From assembly GCF_014696315.1 (NCBI RefSeq), contig NZ_JACJPX010000082.1:1-34274 (forward strand): a stretch of DNA of 34,274 nt, in the 5' to 3' direction. Every line of letters starts with the position of its first letter. Within the stretch, counting starts at the first letter, position 1. The notes beneath the pieces were generated by a model, which had not been told where the DNA came from, did no database searches, and saw only the letters and a list, made by a program, of their open reading frames with translations. A program made the translations under genes and the position numbers. Of the stretch, positions 8,502 to 17,952 are shown in pieces. The stretch comes from Calothrix membranacea FACHB-236. GTDB lineage: Bacteria; Cyanobacteriota; Cyanobacteriia; Cyanobacteriales; Nostocaceae.

Positions 8502-9152
8502 TCATTTCCGCCGTTCTTGCAACTTCCGATAAACGGCTTTGACATCAACTTTATGATGTGCTAGAGCGACCAAAGTATGATATAGCAAATCTGCAACTTC
8601 ACCTGCGATCGCATCGGCATCATCATCTTTAAATGCCATTACTACTTCCGCGGTTTCTTCACCTATTTTTTTCAAAATCTTGTTATCACCGCCGGCGAAT
8701 AACTTGCAGGTGTAGGAACTCTCAGTAGGATTGTCACGGCGATCGCAGATTACTTGAAATAATTGTGACAATGTATCCCCTGGTGGGGCTACTATTTGTC
8801 CATCTATTTGATGGAAGCAACTACGCTCTCCTGTATGACAAGCAATATCGCCTATCTGTTCTATACCAATAAGGAGCGCATCGCTATCGCAGTCATAACG
8901 GATACTTTGCACTTTTTGCAAATGGCCAGAAGTTGCGCCTTTATGCCATAATTCTTGACGCGAACGACTCCAAAACCAAGTTTCCCTAGTTTCTAAAGTT
9001 TTTTGTAAAGACTCCCGATTCATCCACGCCATCATCAAGACAGTACCATCAAGATAATCTTGAACTATTGCTGGTACTAGACCTTGTTCGTCATAACGGA
9101 TTTTTTCAACAGGGATAGCGTTGTGTAATGAATGCGGTTCTTTAGAGAACAT
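8502..9152 (-). CDS. hisIE: Bifunctional phosphoribosyl-AMP cyclohydrolase / phosphoribosyl-ATP pyrophosphatase
   Basis: Catalyses the second and third steps of histidine biosynthesis: pyrophosphate removal from phosphoribosyl-ATP (HisE) and opening of the phosphoribosyl-AMP ring (HisI). The protein has 216 residues, the usual length of the fused enzyme. Residues ~10-120 are HisI, with [19 protein letters not shown], the metal-binding YDCDSDA and the Zn-binding [10 protein letters not shown]. Residues ~125-216 are HisE, with [14 protein letters not shown] and [15 protein letters not shown]. The gene stands alone, as his genes usually do in cyanobacteria. A MITE-like element abuts its 3' end, five bases after the stop codon. 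Confidence 0.95.
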   Translation of the reverse strand: MFSKEPHSLHNAIPVEKIRYDEQGLVPAIVQDYLDGTVLMMAWMNRESLQKTLETRETWFWSRSRQELWHKGATSGHLQKVQSIRYDCDSDALLIGIEQIGDIACHTGERSCFHQIDGQIVAPPGDTLSQLFQVICDRRDNPTESSYTCKLFAGGDNKILKKIGEETAEVVMAFKDDDADAIAGEVADLLYHTLVALAHHKVDVKAVYRKLQERRK

Positions 9153-9264
9153 ACCAGCTAATTTTTTGCGTGAGAACGATTCCTTGATTCACGATACCAT
9201 TCTCAATAGGTTAAGTCGCACGATTTTTTTAATAGTCAGCCAATAGTCAGCCAGTTATATAATC

Positions 9265-9453
9265 TTAAACTAGAGCATTTTTATCCATAGCCGATTGCAT
9301 CTTTACCGCACTCAATGCTACCTTATGCGCTTTTGCGGCTTCACCATACCAGTGAACTGCCGAGTTAAAAGCCGCCCGATAAAGATCCTGGTATGCCTCA
9401 GACAATCGCGAGCGAATTTCTAAAGGCAAATCTTGATTCGACTTGTATAACAT
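9265..9453 (-). CDS. ChaB-like small protein
   Basis: A 62-residue protein resembling the ChaB family: YKSNQDLPLEIRSRL near the N-terminus, the central helix QDLYRAAFNSAVHWY, and the closing AHKVALSAVK. ChaB was first linked to cation transport regulation in Escherichia coli, but its biochemical role is poorly defined and nothing here tells more. No good ribosome binding site precedes the ATG. The gene lies between the divergent hemL and hisIE. Confidence 0.8.
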   Translation of the reverse strand: MLYKSNQDLPLEIRSRLSEAYQDLYRAAFNSAVHWYGEAAKAHKVALSAVKMQSAMDKNALV

Positions 9454-9561
9454 ATTGTTATTTTTTTGGTTCTGGTAATTTTATACGATAGAAGTTCTAA
9501 CCAGTTTTTAACCCTATCCTAAGATAGAGCTTTTAATTTGCCCCTCACGTAGGAGAGAACC

Positions 9562-10860
9562 TTGGTAAATACGACGATTAAAACCACAAAATCACAAGAG
9601 ATTTTCGCCGCTGCCCAAAATCTCATGCCCGGAGGCGTTAGTTCTCCAGTTCGTGCCTTCAAATCTGTCGGTGGACAGCCAATTGTGTTTGATCGCGTCA
9701 AAGGCGCATACATTTGGGACGTTGATGGTAATCAATACATCGACTATGTAGGTACTTGGGGCCCTGCTATTTGTGGTCATGCTCATCCAGAAGTAATTGC
9801 TGCACTACATGAAGCCTTGGAAAAAGGCACGAGTTTTGGTGCGCCTTCTGCACTAGAAAATGTTTTAGCAGAAATGGTCATTGATGCCGTTCCCAGCATC
9901 GAAATGGTCAGATTTGTCAATTCTGGTACTGAAGCTTGTATGGCTGTGTTGCGGCTGATGCGGGCGTTTACCAATCGGGAAAAAATCATCAAGTTTGAAG
10001 GCTGCTACCACGGACACGCTGATATGTTCCTGGTAAAAGCTGGCTCTGGTGTAGCGACACTCGGCTTACCCGACTCCCCAGGAGTGCCAAAATCGGCAAC
10101 TGCTAGTACTCTCACGGCTCCTTTTAATGATTTAGAAGCAGTTAAGGCTTTGTTTGAAGAAAACCGTGATCAAATTGCTGGCGTAATTTTAGAGCCAGTA
10201 GTAGGTAATGCTGGGTTTATTACTCCCGATGCAGGATTCTTGGAAGGGTTACGGGAACTTACCCATGAACATGGTGCATTATTAGTCTTTGACGAAGTCA
10301 TGACAGGCTTCCGCATCGCTTATGGTGGCGCGCAACAAAAATTTGGTGTTACCCCCGATTTGACTACCTTGGGTAAAGTCATTGGTGGTGGTTTACCTGT
10401 GGGAGCTTATGGCGGTCGTCGCGATATTATGTCAATGATTGCCCCTGCTGGCCCTGTATATCAAGCTGGGACACTTTCTGGTAATCCTTTGGCAATGACG
10501 GCGGGAATTAAGACTCTAGAATTGTTGCAAAAACCCGGTACTTATGAGTACCTAGAGCAAATTACCAAAAAGCTAGCAGATGGCTTACTGCAAATTGCTC
10601 AAGAAACAGGTCATGCAGCTTGTGGTGGTCATATCAGTGCTATGTTTGGCTTATTTTTCACTGCTGGCCCAGTGCATAACTACGAAGATGCAAAAAGTGC
10701 GGATACAGCCAAATTTGGACGTTTCCATCGCGGTATGTTAGAGCGTGGTATTTACCTAGCACCATCTCAATTTGAGGCTGGGTTTACTTCCTTTGCTCAC
10801 ACCGATGAAGATATTGACCAAACTTTAGCGGTAGCAAGAGAAGTACTTTCTAGTTTGTAA
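9562..10860 (+). CDS. hemL: Glutamate-1-semialdehyde 2,1-aminomutase
   Basis: A PLP-dependent aminomutase that converts glutamate-1-semialdehyde to 5-aminolevulinate, the committed C5-pathway step for heme, chlorophyll and bilins. The 432 residues match the family. Visible motifs are [13 protein letters not shown] at the N-terminus, [26 protein letters not shown], the cofactor-binding Asp in [11 protein letters not shown], and the PLP Lys in [15 protein letters not shown]. The start is a TTG at 9562, supported by AGGAGAG at 9551-9557 with suitable spacing and by homology beginning at once ([16 protein letters not shown]). A terminator-like hairpin is present downstream at 10994-11038. Confidence 0.97.
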   Translation: MVNTTIKTTKSQEIFAAAQNLMPGGVSSPVRAFKSVGGQPIVFDRVKGAYIWDVDGNQYIDYVGTWGPAICGHAHPEVIAALHEALEKGTSFGAPSALENVLAEMVIDAVPSIEMVRFVNSGTEACMAVLRLMRAFTNREKIIKFEGCYHGHADMFLVKAGSGVATLGLPDSPGVPKSATASTLTAPFNDLEAVKALFEENRDQIAGVILEPVVGNAGFITPDAGFLEGLRELTHEHGALLVFDEVMTGFRIAYGGAQQKFGVTPDLTTLGKVIGGGLPVGAYGGRRDIMSMIAPAGPVYQAGTLSGNPLAMTAGIKTLELLQKPGTYEYLEQITKKLADGLLQIAQETGHAACGGHISAMFGLFFTAGPVHNYEDAKSADTAKFGRFHRGMLERGIYLAPSQFEAGFTSFAHTDEDIDQTLAVAREVLSSL

Positions 10861-10993
10861 ACAGTGCTGAGTTAGTTAAATACAGCAGATTGCAAGTTGG
10901 TGATGTAGAGATAATTCTACGGGCAAGGCACGGCACTGCCCCTACCCTTGTAACTAATTTAACTGAGGCTGTATCTCTAGTTTTGTTGCGAAT

Positions 10994-11038
10994 AATCACC
11001 AACCTCATCTATTTTTTAGTGGGGGCTGGTGATTTTTT
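10994..11038 (+). terminator. Terminator-like hairpin downstream of hemL
   Basis: AATCACCAACC pairs with GGCTGGTGATT (one mismatch) around a loop of about 19 bases, and a run of six T follows at 11033-11038. This is the best rho-independent-like structure in the window. It lies about 134 bases after the hemL stop. Confidence 0.55.
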
Positions 11039-11322
11039 AATTGGTATAAAATATAGTATGGCCAAAATGTTTATAGTTGCGCTTGAGCGCTGTTTTCACC
11101 TGCAATATAACGCACTGTTCTAGATCTAAAAATGGTGCTTTGTGCTACAGAACAACACACCCTACGCAGGAATGGCGTTCTTTAGTCATAGCTCATACCA
11201 TAGCTTACTCAGAGGGAGAGAGCTATATAAATTTATACCTTTATATCAATAATTGAGCGGTTGTCTTGAGCTTGGGGAGAAGTCAAGCTAATATGATTTT
11301 CCCTATGTTCTATAAATGCTCA

Positions 11323-11556
11323 TTGATAAACAATCTTAACCCCTTGGTCACGAATGAGTTAAGGTTCTCTATGGATGAGGTAGCGTTGATAAACAACCCT
11401 AACTCTTTGGTCACGAATGGGTTAAGGTTCTCTATGGATGAGGTAGCGTTGATAAACAACCCTAACTCCTTGGTCACCAATGAGTTAAGGTTCTCTATGG
11501 ATGAGGTAGCGTTGATAAACAACCTTACCTCCTTGGTCACCAATGGGTTAAGGTTC
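11323..11556. repeat. 63-bp tandem repeat, 3.7 copies
   Basis: Copies start at 11323, 11386, 11449 and 11512; the last is cut off after AGGTTC. Units differ at only a few positions. Each contains a small palindrome GTTGATAAACAAC at the unit junction (copies 2-4) and a GGTCACGAATGAGTTAAGG-type segment. Because 63 is a multiple of three, both strands stay open across the array (21-residue repeats such as LVTNELRFSMDEVALINN). Substitutions among copies do not favour synonymous sites in either frame, so coding is doubtful. Confidence 0.9.
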
Positions 11557-11592
11557 AGTTAAAAATTCTTCGTCATGATTTTGGGGTTGTAG

Positions 11593-11612
11593 AGACGCGA
11601 TTCATCGCGTCT
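11593..11612. repeat. Dispersed palindrome GACGCGAT/ATCGCGTC
   Basis: A short palindrome with stem AGACGCGAT/ATCGCGTCT and loop TC. The same family occurs as an expanded 13-bp array at 16436-16536 and as repeated arms at 18976-19034. It lies near the 3' end of the kinase gene. Confidence 0.75.
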
Positions 11613-11628
11613 GTTATTCCCCCAATCC

Positions 11629-14600
11629 CTAATCCCCAATCCCCGCCAAGGAAGCAACAATCAACACCAACTGCCTTGGTTCAACGGGTTTGGCGATGTG
11701 CATTTGAAAACCGGCGGCTTGGGCTTCTGTGCGTTCTGCATCTCCAGCGTACGCAGTGAGGGCGGCGGCGGGAATTTGTCCACCAGCTTCAGCACTTAAG
11801 GCTCTTACCATACGAATTAAATCGTAACCGTCTTGTTCTGGTAAACCAATGTCAGATAATAAAACATCGTAGCTGTTGGGGTTAGCTATTAAGGTAGATA
11901 AGGCTTCATTGGCGGATGCAACGGTTGTTACTTCTACTCCGTACTGCTGTAAGGTAATGGTAAATAACTGGCGAATATCTGCTTCGTCATCGACAACCAA
12001 AACCCGCACACCCGCCAAGGATGTAATATTCTCAAGAGGAATTTCTGACTCGTTTGATAAAGGGGCTAACTGTGTAGCCACTGGCTGAGAAATTTCTGGG
12101 GACTGAGTTTGCAAAGGTAGCCTGACTGTAAAAGTTGCTCCTTGATTTTCACCAGGGCTTTCTGCCTCAACAGTACCACCGTGGAGTTCTACTAAGTGCC
12201 GTACTATGGAAAGCCCCAACCCTAAACCAGGGTTTGAGCGATTTTTGCTACTATCAGCTTGACGAAAGCGCTCAAAAATATATGGGAGAAAATCGGCTTG
12301 AATACCTCTACCTGTATCGCTAATTTGAATTTCAGCGTGGGAATCTGTGTAATTTAGGGTGATATCTATTCTGCCTCCATCTGGGGTAAATTTAATTGCG
12401 TTAGAAAGCAAGTTCCACATTACCTGCTGTAAGCGATGGGGATCACCGTTGATGATTCTAGCTGTAGAATCGAGCTGCAATTCAATTTGGATATTTTTGG
12501 CTTCGGCTGAGAGGCTAACTACTTCAATAGCGGCTGTAATTATGGGTAAAAGCTGCATTGGCTCAGGATCAAGGCGCAGCCTCCCGGCGCTGATGCGTGA
12601 TATGTCTAACAAATCTCCAATTAGCTGGGCTTGAGCAGTGGCGCTACGCTCAATTGCTTCTATCCCTTGATTAATCACGCCTTGCTCGAGATTCGGCCGT
12701 TGGAGTAGCTGTGCCCATCCTAATAAGGAATTGAGGGGATTACGTAGTTCGTGGGAAAGAATCGATAAAAACTCATCTTTGGCACGGTTGGCTGTTTCCG
12801 CCGTCGCTCGGGCTGATTGTTCTTGAGTGAGTAGCTGAGTGCGTTCTGCTTCTAGTTGCTTTTGTTGGGTAATATCTTCAATTACCAACAAAATCAATTG
12901 CATATTCTCGATTTCCGGCATTCTGCGAGCATTCAACCGCATAATTTTATGCCCAATCGACTCAAACTCATGCTCAACTTCCAAATCTTGAAATATGGCA
13001 TTGCTGGGAATCACATCTTCTAAGAGCGATCGCAATCGCGGTATATTCCACTGTCCATTCCCGAGTTCAAAAATTAAGCACTGCTCTGTTTCTGCGGGTA
13101 ACACTTGGAAAGTTTCGTAGAAAAAGCGATTGGCTCTCATCACTCGTAAGTCTAAATCCAGCACCAAAATCGATTCCCGCACGGTATCTACAATTGCTTC
13201 AGCGTAATCTCTGGATGCTCTTAGCTGTTCAGTGCTGCGTTTGAGTTCGTCAATGTCAACTAATACAACCACCGCCCCGTCAATTTTATGATCTATTGTG
13301 CGATAAGGCCTGATTCGCAAATCATACCAGTGTCCTTCGGAGTCTTGAACTTCCTGGCTTTTAAAGTTGAGAGTACCAATTACTGCTAAAATTTGTTGTT
13401 CTAAATCAGAAATATTTAAATTGTGATTAATATCACTAATTGGTCGTCCGACATCCGTAGAAATCAGGTTGAAAATTGTGCCAGCCACGGGAGTAAACCG
13501 CCGAATTCGCAAATCACCGCCCAACATAAGAATGGGAATATTAATATTGCTGAGTAAATTCTGCAAATCGTTGGTGACTTGAGTTGATTCCAAATTCCGC
13601 CGTTGCAGTTCGTCGTTAATGGTGTTTAATTCTTCGTTAGTTGCTTGAATTTCTTCTTTAGCGGTTTCTAATTCCTCATTAGTACTTTGCAACTCTTCGT
13701 TGCTAGAGAGAATTTCTTCGTTAGCTGCTCTCAGATTTTGATTAGTAGCTTGCTGTTCCTCAATAATTGATTGCAGATATTCTTTAGTAGTGGCTAATTC
13801 CTGCTTTAGTGAGTTAATCTCTTCTTGATCTGCAGCTTGTTTGCCCCGCCGAGATTTACTGCGATCGCTTGCTGATTCAGAGATAGTAGTTGCTGGCAAT
13901 GGCAGATCTGCAAACAATACTAAATAGTATTTTTCTTCCTTATGGGGAGATTTAAACGGTATGATATCAACCCTTACCAGCCTAACTTGGCCGTTCTCAA
14001 CAATTTGGATGCCTTCTTTTCGCTCTCGGGTTTGTCGCTGTTTTGCTTGGTGAATGACAGTGCGTAACTCTAGCTGCAGTTCTTCTTTCGCCATCTTCAA
14101 CAAATTAAAGCTGGGCCTGCCTGATGGCGGTTGCAAATAAGAACTAGTCTGTCCACGAAATTGCAAAATCTCTAAATCATTGTTAATCACTACACCCACC
14201 GGAGCATAGTGATTGAGCACAATTCGGTCAGCTGCTGTCTGCATTTCCAGCTCATTCAACACATTCTCGCTCACTGGTGGCTGCCGGGTATTTAATTCTT
14301 TGGGAGAGCTGCTGGCAATTAGATCCATACCCAACAGCGCAGGTGCCATTTTGCGACTATAAATCTTCGACTTTCTATCCGCTAACGAAAACAAGTCAGA
14401 AAATTCTCCCACTGTCTCTGAGGTGCCTAACATCAAAAAGCCTGTTGGGTTGAGACCATAATGAAAGATGGGTAAAAGTTTCTTCTGGACACGACTGCCC
14501 AAATAAATTAGCACATTGCGACAGGTAATTAAATCCAAGTGCGAAAAAGGCGGATCGGCAATTAAGTTTTGCCGAGCGAAAATACACAATTCCCGCACTG

Positions 14601-15840
14601 GCTTGCTGATCTGGTAACCACCTTCTACCTGAACAAAAAAGCGCTGTAGACGTTCTGGCGAAACATCTCCTACTTGGCTAGGCTTGTAGAAGCCCATTCT
14701 CGCTGTTTCAATTACCGCTTCATTGACATCTGTAGCAAAAATTTGGATTGTTGTATTAATTACCTGATCGGTCAAAAACTCTAGCAAGCAAATTGCTAGT
14801 GAGTAAGCTTCTTGACCAGTGGAACATCCCGCTACCCAAATGCGAATGGGTGTATCTGACGTGCGATTGTGGGCAATAACAGGAAATACTTTTGTCTTTA
14901 AGGCTTCAAAAGATTCCGCATCCCGGAAAAAACTGGTGACAGTAATCAGCACATCTTGATGCAAGGCCATGACTTCTGCCGGATTTTCCAAAAGATAGGC
15001 GACATAATCTTCTAATCTTTGCAGCTTGTACAAAATCATCCGCCGTAAAATGCGCCGCTTGAGAGTATTTTGCTTGTATTGGTGAAAGTCAACCCCTGTA
15101 GCAGACCGTAGCAAGCTAAAGATTGTCGAGATAGCATCGTCGTTTTCTGGCAGCACTTCAGCCTTTGGAGCTTGCTGCTGGCGCACATAGGGATGACGGC
15201 TCAGTTTTGTCAGTTCCTCCGCAATCTCTCGTGGGCTGAGAACAAAATCTACATTACCCGAAGCCACAGCAGTGTTAGGCATACTACTAACTTTTGCCGA
15301 GCTTTCGCACTGGGCAAAGGTAATCCCACCAGCCCCTTTGATAAATTCTAGCCCCCGTGCTCCATCGCCATCACTCCCCGACAGTACTACACCAATTGCT
15401 TTACTTCCTCGCTCCTCTGCTAAGGAAATCAAGAAAGCATCCACCGACATAAATAACCCATAGGTTTTTCCTCTGGGAGCTAGTTGCAGCAATCCCTGAT
15501 AAATGGTCATCTTGGCATTAGGCGGAATCACATACACGTGATTCGGTTCCACAACCATGCCATTCTGCACTTCCACTACAGGCATTTGGGTTGAGCGTGA
15601 AAGAATCTCGCTTAACAAACTTTTTTGATTAGGACTCAAGTGCTGTATTATAACAAACGCCATCCCAGTATCATTGGGCAAATGGCTCAGTAATTCTGTG
15701 AAAGCTTCCAATCCACCCGCCGAAGCACCCATCCCCACAATCGGAAATAATTCATTTTGATTATTCTCTTGCTCATTATTTAAAGATTGAGCAGCTGGAG
15801 TATTAGCTTGAGATTTTTTAGCAGACCGCTTAGAGTTCAT
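11629..15840 (-). CDS. CheB-CheR-PAS hybrid histidine kinase with receiver
   Basis: A signalling protein of about 1403 residues that fuses chemotaxis-type modules to a hybrid kinase. In order: CheB-like methylesterase (~30-220; GASAGG Ser, QHLS His, GSDGDG Asp); CheR methyltransferase (~235-500; SAM motif AGCSTGQEAY); a long coiled coil (~675-750; repeated NEEL/TNEEL heptads); two PAS domains (~755-1000); a HisKA domain with SHELRNPLNS (phospho-acceptor His ~1037); a HATPase with SNAIKFTPDGG, DTGRGI and GLGLGLS; and a C-terminal receiver with VVDDEAD, SDIGLPEQDG (phospho-acceptor Asp ~1327) and AKPVEP. All key residues are present. No membrane segment is seen, so it is probably cytosolic. Signal and output are unknown. 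ATG at 15840 is chosen; a GTG at 15903 would add 21 residues. Neither has a clear Shine-Dalgarno sequence. Confidence 0.92.
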   Translation of the reverse strand: MNSKRSAKKSQANTPAAQSLNNEQENNQNELFPIVGMGASAGGLEAFTELLSHLPNDTGMAFVIIQHLSPNQKSLLSEILSRSTQMPVVEVQNGMVVEPNHVYVIPPNAKMTIYQGLLQLAPRGKTYGLFMSVDAFLISLAEERGSKAIGVVLSGSDGDGARGLEFIKGAGGITFAQCESSAKVSSMPNTAVASGNVDFVLSPREIAEELTKLSRHPYVRQQQAPKAEVLPENDDAISTIFSLLRSATGVDFHQYKQNTLKRRILRRMILYKLQRLEDYVAYLLENPAEVMALHQDVLITVTSFFRDAESFEALKTKVFPVIAHNRTSDTPIRIWVAGCSTGQEAYSLAICLLEFLTDQVINTTIQIFATDVNEAVIETARMGFYKPSQVGDVSPERLQRFFVQVEGGYQISKPVRELCIFARQNLIADPPFSHLDLITCRNVLIYLGSRVQKKLLPIFHYGLNPTGFLMLGTSETVGEFSDLFSLADRKSKIYSRKMAPALLGMDLIASSSPKELNTRQPPVSENVLNELEMQTAADRIVLNHYAPVGVVINNDLEILQFRGQTSSYLQPPSGRPSFNLLKMAKEELQLELRTVIHQAKQRQTRERKEGIQIVENGQVRLVRVDIIPFKSPHKEEKYYLVLFADLPLPATTISESASDRSKSRRGKQAADQEEINSLKQELATTKEYLQSIIEEQQATNQNLRAANEEILSSNEELQSTNEELETAKEEIQATNEELNTINDELQRRNLESTQVTNDLQNLLSNINIPILMLGGDLRIRRFTPVAGTIFNLISTDVGRPISDINHNLNISDLEQQILAVIGTLNFKSQEVQDSEGHWYDLRIRPYRTIDHKIDGAVVVLVDIDELKRSTEQLRASRDYAEAIVDTVRESILVLDLDLRVMRANRFFYETFQVLPAETEQCLIFELGNGQWNIPRLRSLLEDVIPSNAIFQDLEVEHEFESIGHKIMRLNARRMPEIENMQLILLVIEDITQQKQLEAERTQLLTQEQSARATAETANRAKDEFLSILSHELRNPLNSLLGWAQLLQRPNLEQGVINQGIEAIERSATAQAQLIGDLLDISRISAGRLRLDPEPMQLLPIITAAIEVVSLSAEAKNIQIELQLDSTARIINGDPHRLQQVMWNLLSNAIKFTPDGGRIDITLNYTDSHAEIQISDTGRGIQADFLPYIFERFRQADSSKNRSNPGLGLGLSIVRHLVELHGGTVEAESPGENQGATFTVRLPLQTQSPEISQPVATQLAPLSNESEIPLENITSLAGVRVLVVDDEADIRQLFTITLQQYGVEVTTVASANEALSTLIANPNSYDVLLSDIGLPEQDGYDLIRMVRALSAEAGGQIPAAALTAYAGDAERTEAQAAGFQMHIAKPVEPRQLVLIVASLAGIGD

Positions 15841-16121
15841 TATGTGAGGAGTGTCCGTTGGGATGTTACATAAAGTCAGCCTTTGATTACCCACTTCTAC
15901 CACAGGTGGAATGATTTTCAGTCTTGAGCAATCACAACAATATTTGTTATTTGCACTTTATCAGAGATGAGTCCGAGCAACTAGCCATCTAGAATTTGAG
16001 CTTACAAGTGATAATCGAGCAATGCGATTTAATTTCTCCAATTTTTTGCCTAAGCAGTTAAGTTTTAATAGGGAACAGCAAATAAATAATCAAGCTCTAC
16101 TGATTTGTTTGAGAAATCAAA

Positions 16122-16326
16122 TAAGCTGTTACGCATTTCAATTGTATATTTCGCACTCAGGTTGTCAAAAGGAGCCAGTGCGTTGGGTCGCCAGACTTGT
16201 ACCGCTAACGCGGAACCCGCAGGGTAGCAACTGGCGTTCCAGAGTCCAAGCCAGCCTTTGACTCTGGACTCTTGACCTTTGACAGTCCTAACAGCAGAAT
16301 ATTTGATTTAGGTGCGTATCAGCTTA
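16122..16326. mobile_element. MITE-like element, copy with nested insertion
   Basis: Homologous to 8352-8497 at both ends (TAAGCTGTTACGCATTTCAA ... TTTAGGTGCGTATCAGCTTA), again with TA at each outer edge. After GGTTGTCAAAA the element is interrupted at 16171-16240 by 70 bp whose ends are themselves inversely related (GGAGCCAGT ... ACTGGCGTTCC). The copy also lacks one AAAGTCC heptamer present in the other. It lies upstream of the kinase gene. Confidence 0.8.
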
Positions 16327-16435
16327 TGAGTTGAATAAGTATATAAAATTTTGTTTATCTATATTTAGTAAATACTACTTGAATCCATAAATTAACTGAT
16401 TCCCTCGTTAGGCAGAACTTTGCAGCGTTGCAACA

Positions 16436-16536
16436 GACGCGATTAATAGGCGCGATGAACAGACGCGATGAACAGACGCGATGAACAGACGCGATGAACA
16501 GACGCGATGAACAGACGCGATGAATCGCGTCTCTAC
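16436..16536. repeat. 13-bp tandem array derived from one palindrome arm
   Basis: Five perfect AGACGCGATGAAC units plus degenerate ones at the left edge. The array closes on the right with a full palindrome, AGACGCGATGAATCGCGTCT. It appears to have grown from the left arm of the dispersed palindrome. It is intergenic, just past the 3' end of the membrane glycosyltransferase gene. Confidence 0.9.
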
Positions 16537-16555
16537 AAGATTTATGATGCCTCTG

Positions 16556-17842
16556 CTAAATTCTTCCCTGATGCTCAGTTTTGATCCAATGCGATCGCGG
16601 TTTTTGGAAACATAACTTGCAAGTAGTCACAATCATCGCCGGAATCCAATGCACCATGTAGATTGAACCTTGGATAGTTGCCCAAAGTAAAGACCAGCCG
16701 CGTAAATTTTGATATTGATAAATTCCCGCGATAAAAGCAACTGTGAGAATAATGCTGAGTAAGGTTTGTAGTGGTAACAAAACAGCGCGATCGCTCTTTA
16801 ATATTGTCCACAATAAATCAGGTATCAGCCCAATAGGAAGGAGAAATTGTAAGAGAAAAAATAATAGTAAATCGATAAATTTAGCCCAGCCCAAAGTTAA
16901 AATTTGGGGAAAATAATCAAGGTAACGCTGATAGCCACCTTCCGCCCAGCGACAATGTTGCGGCCATAGGTCTTTCCACGTTGTCACCGCTTCTTCTTGA
17001 ATTGTCGGAAAGCTGACAAACTCAATTTCTGCACCTAATAAATACAACTTAAAACAGAGATCCAAATCATCAGTAACAGTGTCTTCACTCCAACCTTGAC
17101 ACCTTTGCAGCAGTTCTCGCCGCACTAACATTCCATTCCCCCGTAGTTCCGACATTCCCCCAATAGCAATGCGATGAGTTTGCAAAAAACTATCGCAATT
17201 CATCTCCATTTGCTGACAACGAGTTAAGAAATTCGTCTCTGCATTCATAATTGCTTTTCGCACCTGTACAGCACCAACACCAGGTTTCTGAAATACAGGT
17301 ACAGTTGCCATGAGAAAATTAGCCGGAAGCAGTGCATCAGCATCGCAAACTAAGATAATTTCTCCTCGCGTCACAGGAAAAACCGCATTTAGCGCCCCCG
17401 ATTTACCACCCTTTGATTCTCGGTGGTGAACTTGTAGCGTCGGGAATTCCGCTTGTAATTGCTGCAAAATCTGGGGTGTAGCGTCCGTACTCCCGTCATC
17501 AATCACCCAAATATCCAGGCGATCGCGCGGATAATTTAATTGATATAAGCTATAAACTAAATCAGCTATAACTGCACTTTCATTTTTAGCCGGCACTAAA
17601 ATTGATACCTGCGGCAAATCAGCATCACTTGCAATTACCAAAGACACAGGTTTTGCTATCAGCATTCGCAGAGTTTGCACAGCCAAAATTGCCGTTAAGC
17701 CCACCATCAACCATTGTGCTTGGGGTAGCCAATGCAACAAACTCACAAACCCCCACACCAGTAATAATACTAGAGTTGCCTTTAAACGGCGATCGCGATG
17801 AACGCTAATATCTTTCCTGGGCTGATAGATGCTTTTTCCCAC
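16556..17842 (-). CDS. Membrane-anchored processive-type glycosyltransferase family 2
   Basis: A 428-residue inner-membrane glycosyltransferase. Two N-terminal transmembrane segments (LKATLVLLLVWGFVSLLHWL and a second near residues 45-63) precede a GT2 catalytic domain with WVIDDGSTD, the CDAD metal site, the TDDLD acidic motif and the QHCRWAEG (Q-x-x-R-W) motif found in cellulose/hyaluronan-synthase-like enzymes. At least three C-terminal membrane segments follow. Sugar donor and acceptor cannot be told. The likely role is extracellular polysaccharide or glycolipid synthesis. It is not in an obvious operon and is flanked on both sides by tandem repeat arrays. Confidence 0.85.
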   Translation of the reverse strand: MGKSIYQPRKDISVHRDRRLKATLVLLLVWGFVSLLHWLPQAQWLMVGLTAILAVQTLRMLIAKPVSLVIASDADLPQVSILVPAKNESAVIADLVYSLYQLNYPRDRLDIWVIDDGSTDATPQILQQLQAEFPTLQVHHRESKGGKSGALNAVFPVTRGEIILVCDADALLPANFLMATVPVFQKPGVGAVQVRKAIMNAETNFLTRCQQMEMNCDSFLQTHRIAIGGMSELRGNGMLVRRELLQRCQGWSEDTVTDDLDLCFKLYLLGAEIEFVSFPTIQEEAVTTWKDLWPQHCRWAEGGYQRYLDYFPQILTLGWAKFIDLLLFFLLQFLLPIGLIPDLLWTILKSDRAVLLPLQTLLSIILTVAFIAGIYQYQNLRGWSLLWATIQGSIYMVHWIPAMIVTTCKLCFQKPRSHWIKTEHQGRI

Positions 17843-17952
17843 TGTTTAGCAATTCTCCTCAGTTTGGATATATATTATCCTGTCCGCTTAGGTACTGACT
17901 GAGGAGTAGGGGAAGTAGGGGGGACAAGGAGACAAGGGGAAATAACTATTAC

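Larger units (their letters stand above)
10861..11628. other. Repeat-rich intergenic region after hemL
   Basis: No convincing gene. In order it holds a dispersed repeat (GGGCAAGGCACGGCACTGCC at about 10921-10940), a terminator-like hairpin, another dispersed hairpin-type repeat (GGTGCTTTGTGCTACAGAAC at about 11131-11150), the 63-bp tandem array and a GACGCGATTCATCGCGTC palindrome. Open frames at 10890-11123 and 11266-11562 are made of these repeats. Confidence 0.7.
15841..16555. other. Repeat-dominated intergenic region
   Basis: No supported gene. The stretch holds the kinase promoter region, the interrupted MITE copy (16122-16326), AT-rich spacer and a 13-bp tandem array (16436-16536). A 79-codon open frame at 16022-16261 runs into the mobile element and is not considered real. 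Confidence 0.7.

Noticed and set aside
10890-11123. 77-codon open frame after hemL
   Set aside because: It is built from a dispersed GGGCAAGGCA-type repeat and a terminator-like hairpin, with no family resemblance.
11323-11556. CRISPR array
   Set aside because: Units are near-identical over their whole 63 bp with no variable spacers, and there are no cas genes nearby. The 13-bp array at 16436-16536 fails for the same reason.
11266-11562. 98-codon frame across the 63-bp array as a protein gene
   Set aside because: The opposite strand is equally open, and differences between units do not favour synonymous changes, so the open frame is explained by the period being a multiple of three.
16022-16261. 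79-codon open frame
   Set aside because: Its second half reads through a MITE-like element and its nested insert. There is no ribosome binding site or homology.
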